Positions 9,479 to 17,103 of a stretch of DNA of 40,321 bases are shown here, piece after piece. The position numbers were made by a program, and so were the translations under genes. The notes beneath the pieces were generated by a model. It was not told the DNA's origin. It saw only the letters and a program-made list of their open reading frames with translations, and ran no database searches. Positions within the stretch are counted from its first letter, which is position 1. Each line of letters begins with the position of its first letter. Source of the DNA: Pseudomonadota bacterium (lineage in GTDB: Bacteria; Pseudomonadota; Gammaproteobacteria; Steroidobacterales; Steroidobacteraceae); the NCBI GenBank assembly GCA_021779535.1, contig JAJYAM010000017.1:1-40321 (forward strand), read 5' to 3'.

Positions 9479-10740
9479 GCACCTCGATCGACCTGAAGGC
9501 GGCGACCCGGACGTTCCTCGCACAGACCGAGGGACATCTCGCGACCTACCTCGAGGGCTGCGTGCACTGCGGCGCGTGCGCCGATGCCTGCCATTTCTAC
9601 GTCGCATCCGGCGATCCGCGGCATACACCGGCGTACAAATTGTTCCCGATCGCCAAGGCCCACCGCAGCCACAAGTTCCCGTTCGGCTGGTTCGGCTTCG
9701 CACGCCCGATCGGCGAGCGCGACCTGCGGGAGTGGGAGGAGCTCCTGTTCGACACCTGCACGATGTGCGGCCGCTGCACGATGATCTGCCCGATGGCCAT
9801 CGACATCGCGGCGATCGTCGCGGGCGCGCGGCGGGCGTTCGTCGCGGCGGGGCTCGGCCCGCCGGACCTGCTCGCCGCGGCCGACAGCTCGCGCGACCAC
9901 GGCAGCCCGCTCGGCGTGACCGCCGACAAGCTGCGCGAACGGATCGAGTGGATCGCCGACGACAACGGCGTGACGATCCCGCTGGATGCGCCGAAGGCGG
10001 ACGTGCTGCTGACGCTCTCCTCGGTCGAGACGATGAAGTATCCGAAGTCGGTCGCGGCGATGGCGAAGCTCCTGAACCACGCCGGCGTGTCCTGGACGCT
10101 GAGCACCAAGGGCTATGAGGCGACGAACTTCGGCTACCTCGCCGGCAAGGGCGATATCGCGAAGACGATGGTCGAGCGCATCGTCACCGCGGCCGGGAGC
10201 GTCGGCGCCAAGACGGTCGTGATTCCGGAGTGCGGACACGCCTACGGAGTGCTGCGCTGGTCCGCCGCCGCGATGCTCGGCCGCCCGCTGCCGTTCCAGG
10301 TGCTGCACATCTCCGAGTTCCTCGCGCGCTTGAAACGCGACGGGAAGCTGCGACTCACGCCCTTCGACGAGCCGATGACCTATCACGACCCCTGCCAGGT
10401 CTCGCGTCGCGGCGGCGCGACCGCGGACGCCCGCGACGTGCTGAGCGGATTCGCGCGGAACTTTCGCGAGATGACGCCGACGGGTGACGAGAACTGGTGC
10501 TGCGGCGGCGGCGGCGGCGTCCAGGCGATCGAGCGGGCGGCGCCGCTGCGCCACCAGGTGTTCAAGCTCAAGATGGACCAGGTCGAACGCACGGGTGCGA
10601 AGACCATGGTGTCGGCGTGCTCGAACTGCCGGCTGACGATGGACGAGAGCAAGGCGCACTGGCAGTGGCAGGGCGGCATCGACAGCCTGGTCGAGATCGT
10701 CGCCGACCATCTGGTCGAGGCGCCGCGCCAGAGCCGCTGA
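9475..10740 (+). CDS. isp2: Isp2, HdrD-like iron-sulfur protein of the hydrogenase
   Basis: 421 residues from the ATG at 9475, which overlaps the hynL stop by four bases. Two ferredoxin-type [4Fe-4S] motifs come first (CVHCGACADAC about 29-39 and CTMCGRCTMICP about 97-108). CCG-domain repeats follow. The C-terminal one is complete (DPCQ, WCCGGGG, ACSNC), as in HdrD subunits that carry a non-cubane cluster; the N-terminal one is degenerate apart from PECGHAYG. It is predicted to be cytoplasmic and bound to Isp1, forming an HdrE/HdrD-like pair that could reduce a disulfide- or persulfide-type acceptor with electrons from H2. The natural acceptor of Isp-type enzymes is not firmly known; sulfur has been proposed. 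Confidence 0.9.
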   Translation: MSTSIDLKAATRTFLAQTEGHLATYLEGCVHCGACADACHFYVASGDPRHTPAYKLFPIAKAHRSHKFPFGWFGFARPIGERDLREWEELLFDTCTMCGRCTMICPMAIDIAAIVAGARRAFVAAGLGPPDLLAAADSSRDHGSPLGVTADKLRERIEWIADDNGVTIPLDAPKADVLLTLSSVETMKYPKSVAAMAKLLNHAGVSWTLSTKGYEATNFGYLAGKGDIAKTMVERIVTAAGSVGAKTVVIPECGHAYGVLRWSAAAMLGRPLPFQVLHISEFLARLKRDGKLRLTPFDEPMTYHDPCQVSRRGGATADARDVLSGFARNFREMTPTGDENWCCGGGGGVQAIERAAPLRHQVFKLKMDQVERTGAKTMVSACSNCRLTMDESKAHWQWQGGIDSLVEIVADHLVEAPRQSR

Positions 10741-10756
10741 CGCGGCGACCGCCGCG
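10741..10756. terminator. Short hairpin between convergent isp2 and osmC-like genes
   Basis: CGCGGC (10741-10746) / GCCGCG (10751-10756) with a GACC loop directly follows the isp2 stop. The gap to the convergent OsmC-like gene is only 43 bases. No T-tract is present, so it is a weak candidate terminator. Confidence 0.3.
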
Positions 10757-10783
10757 GGCGGGGCGCGCGATGCGGAGCGCGGG

Positions 10784-11221
10784 CTAGACCGAGACGACCT
10801 CGCCCGTGAACTCGCGCGCCGCGGCGAGCGAGTTCGCGACCAGGCAATCGCGATCCGCCTTGTCGAGCAAACGGCGCGCCTTCAGCGCGTCCGCGCCGGC
10901 CGCGATGGTCAGCGTCGCGGTCGTGCGGATCCGCGAGAACCGCAGCTGGCGGTCGACGCGGTCGAGCACGCCCTCGACGCGGCACTCGAGACGCTGCCAG
11001 CCGAACATCGAGGCGGCGCTGACCGCGCGGAACGTGAGCACGAAGCAGTCCGCGAGCGCCGCCGGCAGGAGCGTTTCCGGCGACCATTGCGCGCCGGTGC
11101 CCCCGAACTGCGCCGACGGACCGGCGACGATCGTCGCGAGGCCCGGCGAGTTCACCGCGACGTCACCGGTCTGCTGCGCCTCCGCCGACGCGTGATAGAC
11201 GTGCGGAAACGGTTCGATCAT
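10784..11221 (-). CDS. OsmC/Ohr-family protein
   Basis: 145 residues with the OsmC-fold signature: PETLLPAALADCFVLTFRAVS (first Cys, C58 or so) and later DKADRDCLVANSL (second Cys). The two are placed as the reactive pair used by OsmC/Ohr thiol peroxidases. The family reduces hydroperoxides, commonly with dihydrolipoyl proteins as the electron donor for Ohr. That link is noteworthy next to a lipoate-assembly locus but unproven here. It is the last gene of the leftward unit dsrE2-tusA-fadL-osmC and begins 13 bases after the fadL stop. Some OsmC-like proteins in sulfur oxidisers may handle persulfides instead of peroxides; this is inference. Confidence 0.82.
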   Translation of the reverse strand: MIEPFPHVYHASAEAQQTGDVAVNSPGLATIVAGPSAQFGGTGAQWSPETLLPAALADCFVLTFRAVSAASMFGWQRLECRVEGVLDRVDRQLRFSRIRTTATLTIAAGADALKARRLLDKADRDCLVANSLAAAREFTGEVVSV

Positions 11222-11234
11222 CGATGCCGCTCCG

Positions 11235-12599
11235 CTAGCGCGGCCAGGCGTACGCGAAATCCAGGATGTACTGGTGCATCCGCAGGAAAATCGTCTGCGT
11301 CGGATCGAACGAGTTCGGACCGCTGACCGTCTTCTGCGGCGCGTAGGTGAACGCCATGTCGAACTCGCCGCGATTCGCGAGATGCCGGGTGAACCCGACC
11401 GCGATGTGATCCTCGACCACGCCGGGCGCGAGGATGTTGAAGGTCGCCTGGGAATTCGGGATCGGTTGCCGCGCGTGGCTGAAGCCGATCCGGCCGGTCC
11501 ACTCCTCGTTCAGCTCCCAGCTCACGCCGAGCTTGAACACGGTCATGTCGCGCCAGCCGAATCCGGGGCCGGATTCGCCGCCGAGGCAATCCTGGAGGTT
11601 CAGGCCGGGCGCGCCGGTCGTCGGGCAGGAAAACAGGTTCGAGATCGGGTTGCTGACCGCCGGCACGCCGCTGTACCAGATCCTCTGGACGTCGAAGTCG
11701 AACGCGACCGGCGGCACCGGCCGGTAGGTCACGCCGAGCGTCGCGTTCGCCGGAATGTCGAACGCGCCGTGCTGCGCGAACAGGTCCGCGTACTTCGTGA
11801 GCCGCGACATGTACATCTTGGTCGTGTACGCCGCGGCGGCGCTGAACGCGGGCAACGGCCGCCATTCGACGCCGAGCGACGCGCCGCCGCCGTAGGACAT
11901 CTCGGCGCCGTTGTTCGTGAGCGCCGTCGGCATCACGGTGCCGCCGCTCGCGGCGAAGGACTCGGTGTACGGCGCGAAGTTTCCGAGGCCGCGCGCGACG
12001 AAGCGCTGCATCGCGATGATCGCCGACGCGCCGACCGAGAGCTGCCGGTCGAGCGAGGCGTGCGCGATCGTGAAGTTCAGGAACCCTTGCATCAGGTCGA
12101 CGCCCGCGGTTCCGCCGCCGTAGGTGCCCGGCAGGGTCACCGGCGCGGCGCCCGGCCCCGGCGCGAACGTCGCCGTGCCGCCTTGCCAGACCGTGTTCAT
12201 CCCGCCGCGCGCATAGAACGCGACCGCGACGCTGTCGGACGGATCGAGCTGCCAGTTCGCGGCGATGTAGGGGATCGGAAACAGCTTGTTGCCGCTGTCG
12301 ATCGAGTTCGGCCCGATCGTGAACGCCCCACCGTAGCCGTTCGCGAGGCTCGACGAGGTCGAATAGCTGCGGATCGGGCTGAACAGCGACAGCCCGAGCT
12401 CGAGGCGGTCCGGGACGAACGCGAGGCCCGCCGGATTCGTCGCGATGACCAGCACCTCCTGCGGATCGGCACTGCCCGCGCCCGCGAGGCCGTCGCTCTT
12501 CACGCCGACACCGTCGGTCAGATAGCCGTTGGTCGCCTGCGCGACGCTGGCCGCCAGCACGGTCATCGATACGAGGGCCTTGAGTATCCAGCTTTTCAT
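11235..12599 (-). CDS. FadL/OmpP1/TodX-family outer-membrane channel
   Basis: 454 residues. A signal peptide (MKSWILKALVSMTVLAASVAQA) is followed by TNGYLTDGVGVKSDGLAGAG and ATNPAGLAF, the N-terminal hatch signature of FadL-like hydrophobic-substrate channels. The rest alternates short beta strands and ends in a C-terminal Trp-Pro-Arg. The ATG at 12599 is chosen because GGAGG lies seven bases upstream; an in-frame ATG 21 bases further up has none. Known members import long-chain fatty acids or aromatic hydrocarbons. Lying in the same transcription unit as dsrE2 and tusA, it may admit a hydrophobic sulfur compound (S8, polysulfide or organosulfur); that is inference from context. Confidence 0.88.
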   Translation of the reverse strand: MKSWILKALVSMTVLAASVAQATNGYLTDGVGVKSDGLAGAGSADPQEVLVIATNPAGLAFVPDRLELGLSLFSPIRSYSTSSSLANGYGGAFTIGPNSIDSGNKLFPIPYIAANWQLDPSDSVAVAFYARGGMNTVWQGGTATFAPGPGAAPVTLPGTYGGGTAGVDLMQGFLNFTIAHASLDRQLSVGASAIIAMQRFVARGLGNFAPYTESFAASGGTVMPTALTNNGAEMSYGGGASLGVEWRPLPAFSAAAAYTTKMYMSRLTKYADLFAQHGAFDIPANATLGVTYRPVPPVAFDFDVQRIWYSGVPAVSNPISNLFSCPTTGAPGLNLQDCLGGESGPGFGWRDMTVFKLGVSWELNEEWTGRIGFSHARQPIPNSQATFNILAPGVVEDHIAVGFTRHLANRGEFDMAFTYAPQKTVSGPNSFDPTQTIFLRMHQYILDFAYAWPR

Positions 12600-12665
12600 C
12601 ACCGCACCTCCGTGCCGCACCGTTCCACGAACCCGATCGCCAGTCGGCGCACGCCGCGCACCCGG

Positions 12666-12893
12666 TCAGCCGGTCTTGCGCAACACGAACCGGAAGACGT
12701 TCCCCTCGGTGCTCGACTCGACCAGCTCATTGCCGGTCGTGCGGCAAAATGCCTGGAAATCCTTGACCGAGCCCGGATCGGTCGCAAGCACCTCGATCGT
12801 TCCGCCGGCGCCGACCGTCTGCAGCGCCTTCTTCGCGCGCAGGATCGGCAATGGGCAGTTCAGGCCTTTCGCATCGACTGTCTGGTCCGCCAT
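12666..12893 (-). CDS. tusA: TusA-like sulfur carrier protein
   Basis: 75 residues, the full family length. The sulfur-binding cysteine is C13 in the CPxP motif (GLNCPLPILRAKKAL). TusA holds sulfane sulfur as a persulfide and hands it between rhodaneses, DsrE proteins and the oxidation machinery. In sulfur oxidisers it typically sits beside dsrE and shdr genes, as here. It follows dsrE2 by 36 bases and precedes the FadL gene. A second Cys (in DFQAFCRTTG) is common in the family and not thought essential. Confidence 0.95.
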   Translation of the reverse strand: MADQTVDAKGLNCPLPILRAKKALQTVGAGGTIEVLATDPGSVKDFQAFCRTTGNELVESSTEGNVFRFVLRKTG

Positions 12894-12929
12894 CGTGCAA
12901 TCTCCGCCGCGGCCCCGCGCCGCGGGCCG

Positions 12930-13433
12930 TCAAATGAACAAATTGATCTCCGATTGAGTCGCGACGTCGATGTAGCTCGCCGCGCCGCCGAGTTCCGGTC
13001 CCTCGATCATGTCCTTCAGCGTGTAATCGAACAGGTCCATCGTCATCTGGCACGCGATCATGCGCACGCCGGACTCGACCGCGAGTCCGCGCAGGTCCTC
13101 GATGGTCGCGACGCCCTTCTTGCGCATCAGATTGTTCATCATCGCCGACGCGGCCGCATCGACGCCCGGGATCATCGACGCGATGTTCGGCATCCCGAGG
13201 TGCATGCCCGCCATCGGCATCTTCATCGCCGGATTGCCGAGCGGCGAGAGCTGCAGATCCAGCTTCTTCAGCAGCAGCGGCAACCCGTAGAAGGTGAAGA
13301 ACATCGTGACGTCGAGACCCATCGCCGCGGCGGTGGTCGCCAGGATGAACGGCGGATACGCCCAGTCGAGCGTCCCTTTCGTGACGATGATCGACATGCG
13401 CTTGGCGCGCCGCTCGGAACCTGTCTCAGCCAT
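12930..13433 (-). CDS. dsrE2: DsrE2-like sulfurtransferase/peroxiredoxin-like DsrE family protein
   Basis: About 167 residues. The body has the DsrE/DsrF fold with hydrophobic stretches (PPFILATTAAAMGLDVTMFFTFYG) and the DsrE2 signature Cys in RMIACQMTMDLFDYTLKDMI; this is the only cysteine. DsrE2 proteins occur with tusA and are thought to pass sulfane sulfur, possibly at the membrane. It is first in the leftward unit, about 37 bases from a good promoter. The start is uncertain: ATGs at 13445, 13433 and 13397 are all in frame, and the GGGGGAG lies close to the middle one, which I use. It is distinct from the second DsrE at 19080, which has a vicinal Cys pair. Confidence 0.87.
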   Translation of the reverse strand: MAETGSERRAKRMSIIVTKGTLDWAYPPFILATTAAAMGLDVTMFFTFYGLPLLLKKLDLQLSPLGNPAMKMPMAGMHLGMPNIASMIPGVDAAASAMMNNLMRKKGVATIEDLRGLAVESGVRMIACQMTMDLFDYTLKDMIEGPELGGAASYIDVATQSEINLFI

Positions 13434-13469
13434 CGCTCCCCCCATCAGGCTCGCGTCGTTCTACGGCCG

Positions 13470-13498
13470 AACATAGCAAATCCGCGGCGAATAGCCAA
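13470..13498 (-). promoter_or_regulatory. Sigma70-like promoter for dsrE2-tusA-fadL-osmC
   Basis: On the minus strand TTGGCT (13498-13493) and TATGTT (13475-13470) are spaced by exactly 17 bases. Transcription would begin about 30 bases before the dsrE2 start. It lies in the AT-rich divergent region that also carries two palindromes. Prediction from consensus only. Confidence 0.5.
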
Positions 13499-13516
13499 TG
13501 GTCCTATTAGATCGCA

Positions 13517-13541
13517 CTCATATGAGAATATGATGATATTC
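13517..13541. promoter_or_regulatory. Paired palindromes in the divergent sulfur-gene control region (candidate operator)
   Basis: CTCATATGAG (13517-13526) is a perfect 10-base palindrome. It abuts GAATAT (13526-13531) / ATATTC (13536-13541), a 6-base inverted repeat with a GATG spacer. A -10-like TATGAT (13529-13534) for the rightward unit lies inside the second repeat. The location between the two divergent sulfur units, with an ArsR repressor of the SqrR/BigR type in the same locus, makes this a natural operator. Binding by that protein is inference. A weaker AATAG/CTATT pair lies at 13490-13508. Confidence 0.5.
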
Positions 13542-13655
13542 GTTCCGCCTCATCCGCGGTTCCCCGGATCGCGCCGCGCCCGCCGCGAACCGGCGGTCGG
13601 CGTGCGCGCTGCACGGCGTCGGAGCGGGCGGGCAGGCGCACGGTCGGGATGGACG

Positions 13656-14768
13656 ATGCGGCGAACGACGATCTTCATCGGCAGCGGTTCGTGGGAGACG
13701 CCCGGCTTCGGCGACTCCCATCCGCTCGCGATCCCGCGGGTCGCGAGCGTGGTCCGCTTGTGCGAGGCGCTCGAATGGCTCCCGCCGGAGGAGTTCCGCC
13801 AGAGCCCGCGCGCGACGATCGCCGAGCTCGAGCGCTTCCACACGCCGGCGTACGTCGCCGCGCTCGCCGAGGCCGACGCCGCCGGGATCGCGAGCGTCGC
13901 GGCCCGCACCCGCTTCGGGATCGGCACGCGTGAGAATCCGCTGTTCCCGGGCGTGTTCGCGCGCGCGGCGGCGGCCGTCGGCGGCTCGCTGCTCGCCGCG
14001 GACCTCGCGGTGCGCGGTCACCTCTGCTTCCACCCGGAAGGCGGGACGCACCACGGGCGGCCGGACCGCGCGAGCGGCTTCTGCTACTTCAACGATCCGG
14101 TGTTCGCGGTTCGCCGCCTCCTCGAGCGCGGCGTGGACCCGGTGCTCTACGTCGACCTCGATGCGCATCACGGCGACGGCGTGCAGGAGGCGTTTCGCGG
14201 CGATCCGCGGGTGCACACGGTCTCGATCCACGAGCGCGGCCGGTGGCCGTACACCGGCGCGGCGGCGGATCGCGGCGGGGGACGCTCCTGGAACTTTCCG
14301 GTCCCGGCCGGTTTCGGCGACGGGGATCTGGAGTTCCTGATGCGCGAGGCCGTGCTGCGGATCGCCGCGCGGGTCGCCCCGGCGGGGATCGTGGTCGTCT
14401 GCGGTACCGACGGACTCGCGGGCGACCCGCTGTCGGGGCTCGCGCTCGGCAATGCGGCGCTCTGGGACGCGGTCCTCGCGCTGGTCGCCACGGCGCCGGC
14501 CGCGGTCGTGCTCGGCGGCGGCGGCTACAATCCGTGGACGCTCGCCCGCGCGTGGACCGGCCTGTGGGCGCGGCTCAGCGGCCGGCCGATCCCGGACACG
14601 CTCCCCGAGGCGGCGCGGCGGGTGCTCGCCGGCCTCGCCTGCGATCTGATTGACGAGGATCGGATCGATCCGGCATGGTTGACGACGCTCGCCGATGCGC
14701 CGCGGGCCGGCGCGGTGCGGGCCGAGGTCCGCGATCTCGTTCCGGATTGGGAGGTGGTCACCACATGA
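13656..14768 (+). CDS. HDAC/AcuC-fold deacylase inside the lipoate-assembly operon
   Basis: 370 residues of the arginase/deacetylase fold. All expected catalytic elements are visible: the tandem histidines H132-H133 (GGTHHG), zinc ligands D169 and H171 (YVDLDAHHGDG) and D252 (GTDGLAGDPL), and the transition-state tyrosine Y291 (GGGGYNP). It should therefore be an active zinc-dependent amidohydrolase. Known members remove acetyl or other acyl groups from lysines or polyamines. Its stop overlaps the lipS1 start by four bases (ATGA), so it is translationally coupled to the lipoate-synthesis genes. A substrate such as an acylated or lipoylated lysine on LbpA is an attractive but untested idea. 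The ATG at 13656 is chosen where family similarity begins. Confidence 0.9.
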   Translation: MRRTTIFIGSGSWETPGFGDSHPLAIPRVASVVRLCEALEWLPPEEFRQSPRATIAELERFHTPAYVAALAEADAAGIASVAARTRFGIGTRENPLFPGVFARAAAAVGGSLLAADLAVRGHLCFHPEGGTHHGRPDRASGFCYFNDPVFAVRRLLERGVDPVLYVDLDAHHGDGVQEAFRGDPRVHTVSIHERGRWPYTGAAADRGGGRSWNFPVPAGFGDGDLEFLMREAVLRIAARVAPAGIVVVCGTDGLAGDPLSGLALGNAALWDAVLALVATAPAAVVLGGGGYNPWTLARAWTGLWARLSGRPIPDTLPEAARRVLAGLACDLIDEDRIDPAWLTTLADAPRAGAVRAEVRDLVPDWEVVTT

Positions 14769-15841
14769 AGGGCTGGCTCGACGCGCTCGCGAACATCGAG
14801 GAACTCGAGGACGCGCCGATCGACGCCGCGCTGGTCGCCGAGCTCGAGGCGGCCGGCGGTGCGGTGCGCGCCCGGCCGATCCGGTTCTCGACGCCGACGT
14901 TCAAGGACTACGCGAGCACGGAGCTGCGCGGTTGCGCGAAGAACAGCTTCCCCGCGTTCTCGATCACCGGGGCCGCCTGCGCGCTGGATTGCGAGCACTG
15001 CCGCGCGAAGATCCTCGCGCCGATGCTGCCGGCGACCTCGCCGGAGATGCTCGACCGCAAGGTCCGCGAGCTGATCGCGACCCAGGATCTGCGCGGCTTC
15101 CTGTTGTCCGGCGGCTCGAACCGGCGCAACGAGATCCCGTATCGACGCTTCTATCCGGTCGTCGAGCGGCTGAAGCGCGATCATCCGGATCTGCAGATCG
15201 CGATCCACACCGCGCTCACCGATGCCGCCGGCGCCCGCGCGATGGAGGCGGCGGGCGTCGACGTCGCGATGCTCGACGTGATCGGCGCACAACAGACGAT
15301 CCGCGACGTCTACCACCTGGACCGCCCGGTCGCGGACTTCGAGGCGACGCTCGCCGCGCTGTGCGCGACCTCGATGACGGTGACCCCGCACGTCGTGATC
15401 GGCCTGCATTTCGGCCGCATCCTCGGCGAGCGGACCGCGCTCGACATCGTCGCCCGCCACCCGGCCGCGAACCTGGTGCTGGTCGTCGTGATGCCCTTCT
15501 ACGCGAAGCCGGGCACGTTCCAGGCACCCCCGGCCGAGGACGTCGGCCGGATCTTCGCCGAGGCGCGGCGCCGGCTGCCGGACCGCAAGGTCCTGCTCGG
15601 CTGTGCGCGCCCGCCGGGCATGCACAAGCGCGTGACCGACGCGTACGCGGTGCTCGCCGGCCTCGATGGGATCGCGTTTCCGGCCGACGGCGCGGTCGCG
15701 GTCGCCCGGGCGATCGGCCGGCCTTTCGAGCAGCAAAACGCCTGCTGCTCCATCAAGATCGGCGAACCCGCGCGGCGCGCGGGCGCCTGCGGTCCGGTCC
15801 GGGCGGCCGCCGCGGCCCCGGACGAAGGAGTCCTCGCATGA
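14765..15841 (+). CDS. lipS1: Radical SAM lipoyl synthase component LipS1
   Basis: 358 residues with a radical SAM motif CALDCEHC (C72, C76, C79), preceded by the conserved stretch GCAKNSFPAFSITGAAC and followed by FLLSGGSNRRNEIPY. Together with LipS2 it forms the two-protein lipoyl synthase known from archaea and from bacteria with the sHdr pathway, where the pair inserts the two sulfur atoms into octanoyl chains on the carrier protein. LipS1 and LipS2 are unlike classical LipA. It overlaps the upstream HDAC-like gene and the downstream lipS2 by four bases each. The C-terminal NACCSIKIGEP and a late Ala-rich tail with one more Cys may help bind an auxiliary cluster. Assignment of S1 versus S2 rests on order and sequence style. 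Confidence 0.85.
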   Translation: MKGWLDALANIEELEDAPIDAALVAELEAAGGAVRARPIRFSTPTFKDYASTELRGCAKNSFPAFSITGAACALDCEHCRAKILAPMLPATSPEMLDRKVRELIATQDLRGFLLSGGSNRRNEIPYRRFYPVVERLKRDHPDLQIAIHTALTDAAGARAMEAAGVDVAMLDVIGAQQTIRDVYHLDRPVADFEATLAALCATSMTVTPHVVIGLHFGRILGERTALDIVARHPAANLVLVVVMPFYAKPGTFQAPPAEDVGRIFAEARRRLPDRKVLLGCARPPGMHKRVTDAYAVLAGLDGIAFPADGAVAVARAIGRPFEQQNACCSIKIGEPARRAGACGPVRAAAAAPDEGVLA

Positions 15842-17103
15842 GCTGTATCGAACCCTCGCGACCGGCCGCGAACGCCGGCCCCGCCGCCGCCGATCACAAC
15901 GGCTTCGCCGCCATGCAACCGCGCGCGCCGACGCCGACGCCGCCGGAACGGCGCAACGGCGCGCGCGTGAAGAGCGCCGACGAGCCGCCGAACGGTGTGT
16001 ACCTGCCGAACAACAACCTGCTCGCGCCGCACATGCGCTCGCCGGAGTACGTGCAGCTGTCGACCGCGGCGGCGATGACGCTCGGGATCATGCCGGGACG
16101 GATGCATCGCTGCGGGTGCACGCGCTGCCTGAACCTGCTGCTCACCTATCCGGAAGGCTGCCGGGCGAACTGTGCGTATTGCGGTCTGGCGCGCCATCGC
16201 GAGGCGGAGCGGGACTACGCGGACCGCAACTTCATCCGCGTCGACTGGCCGGCCGTGCCGCTCGACCGGGTGATCGACATCGTCGCGCGCGATCCGGCCG
16301 CGAGTCCGTTCCACCGGATGTGCATCTCGATGATCACGCACCCGCGCTCCGACGCAGACACCGTCGCGGTGCTCGGCGCGTGGACGCGCCGGATCGACCC
16401 GGGCGTGATCCCGGTCTCGATCCTGTCGAACCCGACCACGATGGAGCGCGCGGACGTGGTCCGGCTGAAGGACCTCGGCGCCGAGATCTTCACCGTCGCG
16501 CTCGACGCGGCGACGCCGGCGATCTTCGATCGGACCCGCGGCAAGGGCGTGCAGTCCCCGCACCGGTGGGAGCAGTACTGGCAGATCCTGCTCGCGGCCC
16601 GCGACGTGTTCGGTCCGCGAAAATTCGGTGCGCACGTGATCATCGGGATGGGCGAGACCGATCACGAGGCGCTCGCGCTGGTGCAGCGCCTCGTCGACCT
16701 CGGCGGCCACAGCCACCTGTTCTGCTTCTTTCCGGAGAAGGGCTCGCTGATGGACCATCTGCCGGCGACGCCCCGCGATCAATGGCGGCGCGTGCAGCTC
16801 GCGCGCTACCTGATCGATTACGCCGGCGCACGCGTCGAGCGGATGCGCTTCGACGCCCGCGGCCGGGTGGTCGACTACGGGATCCCGGCGGCCGAGCTCG
16901 AGCGGGTGATCGGCGCGGGCGTCGCCTTCCGCACGTCCGGCTGCCCGGGCAAGTTCCGCGACGACGTGTCGGCCTGCGACCGGCCCTACGGCGACTCTCC
17001 GCCGAGCGACATCGCGAGCTATCCGTTCCAGCCGAACGCGCGCGACCTGAAGCGCATCCGCCGGCAGCTCGGCGTGCGCGCGCGCGACGCCGAGGAGGCA
17101 TGA
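15838..17103 (+). CDS. lipS2: Radical SAM lipoyl synthase component LipS2
   Basis: 421 residues. The SAM-cluster motif is CRANCAYC (C108, C112, C115), and a preceding CGCTRC (C92, C94, C97) could serve an auxiliary cluster. Further conserved blocks are FTVALDAATPAIFDRTRGKG and HVIIGMGETDHEAL, typical of biotin/lipoyl-synthase-like TIM barrels. A final SGCPGKFRDDVSACDRPYGD adds two more cysteines. It acts with LipS1 on an octanoylated carrier. A proline- and alanine-rich N-terminus (about 50 residues) precedes the conserved core, so the true start might be later, but the ATG at 15838 overlaps the lipS1 stop as at the other junctions of this operon. Confidence 0.87.
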   Translation: MSCIEPSRPAANAGPAAADHNGFAAMQPRAPTPTPPERRNGARVKSADEPPNGVYLPNNNLLAPHMRSPEYVQLSTAAAMTLGIMPGRMHRCGCTRCLNLLLTYPEGCRANCAYCGLARHREAERDYADRNFIRVDWPAVPLDRVIDIVARDPAASPFHRMCISMITHPRSDADTVAVLGAWTRRIDPGVIPVSILSNPTTMERADVVRLKDLGAEIFTVALDAATPAIFDRTRGKGVQSPHRWEQYWQILLAARDVFGPRKFGAHVIIGMGETDHEALALVQRLVDLGGHSHLFCFFPEKGSLMDHLPATPRDQWRRVQLARYLIDYAGARVERMRFDARGRVVDYGIPAAELERVIGAGVAFRTSGCPGKFRDDVSACDRPYGDSPPSDIASYPFQPNARDLKRIRRQLGVRARDAEEA

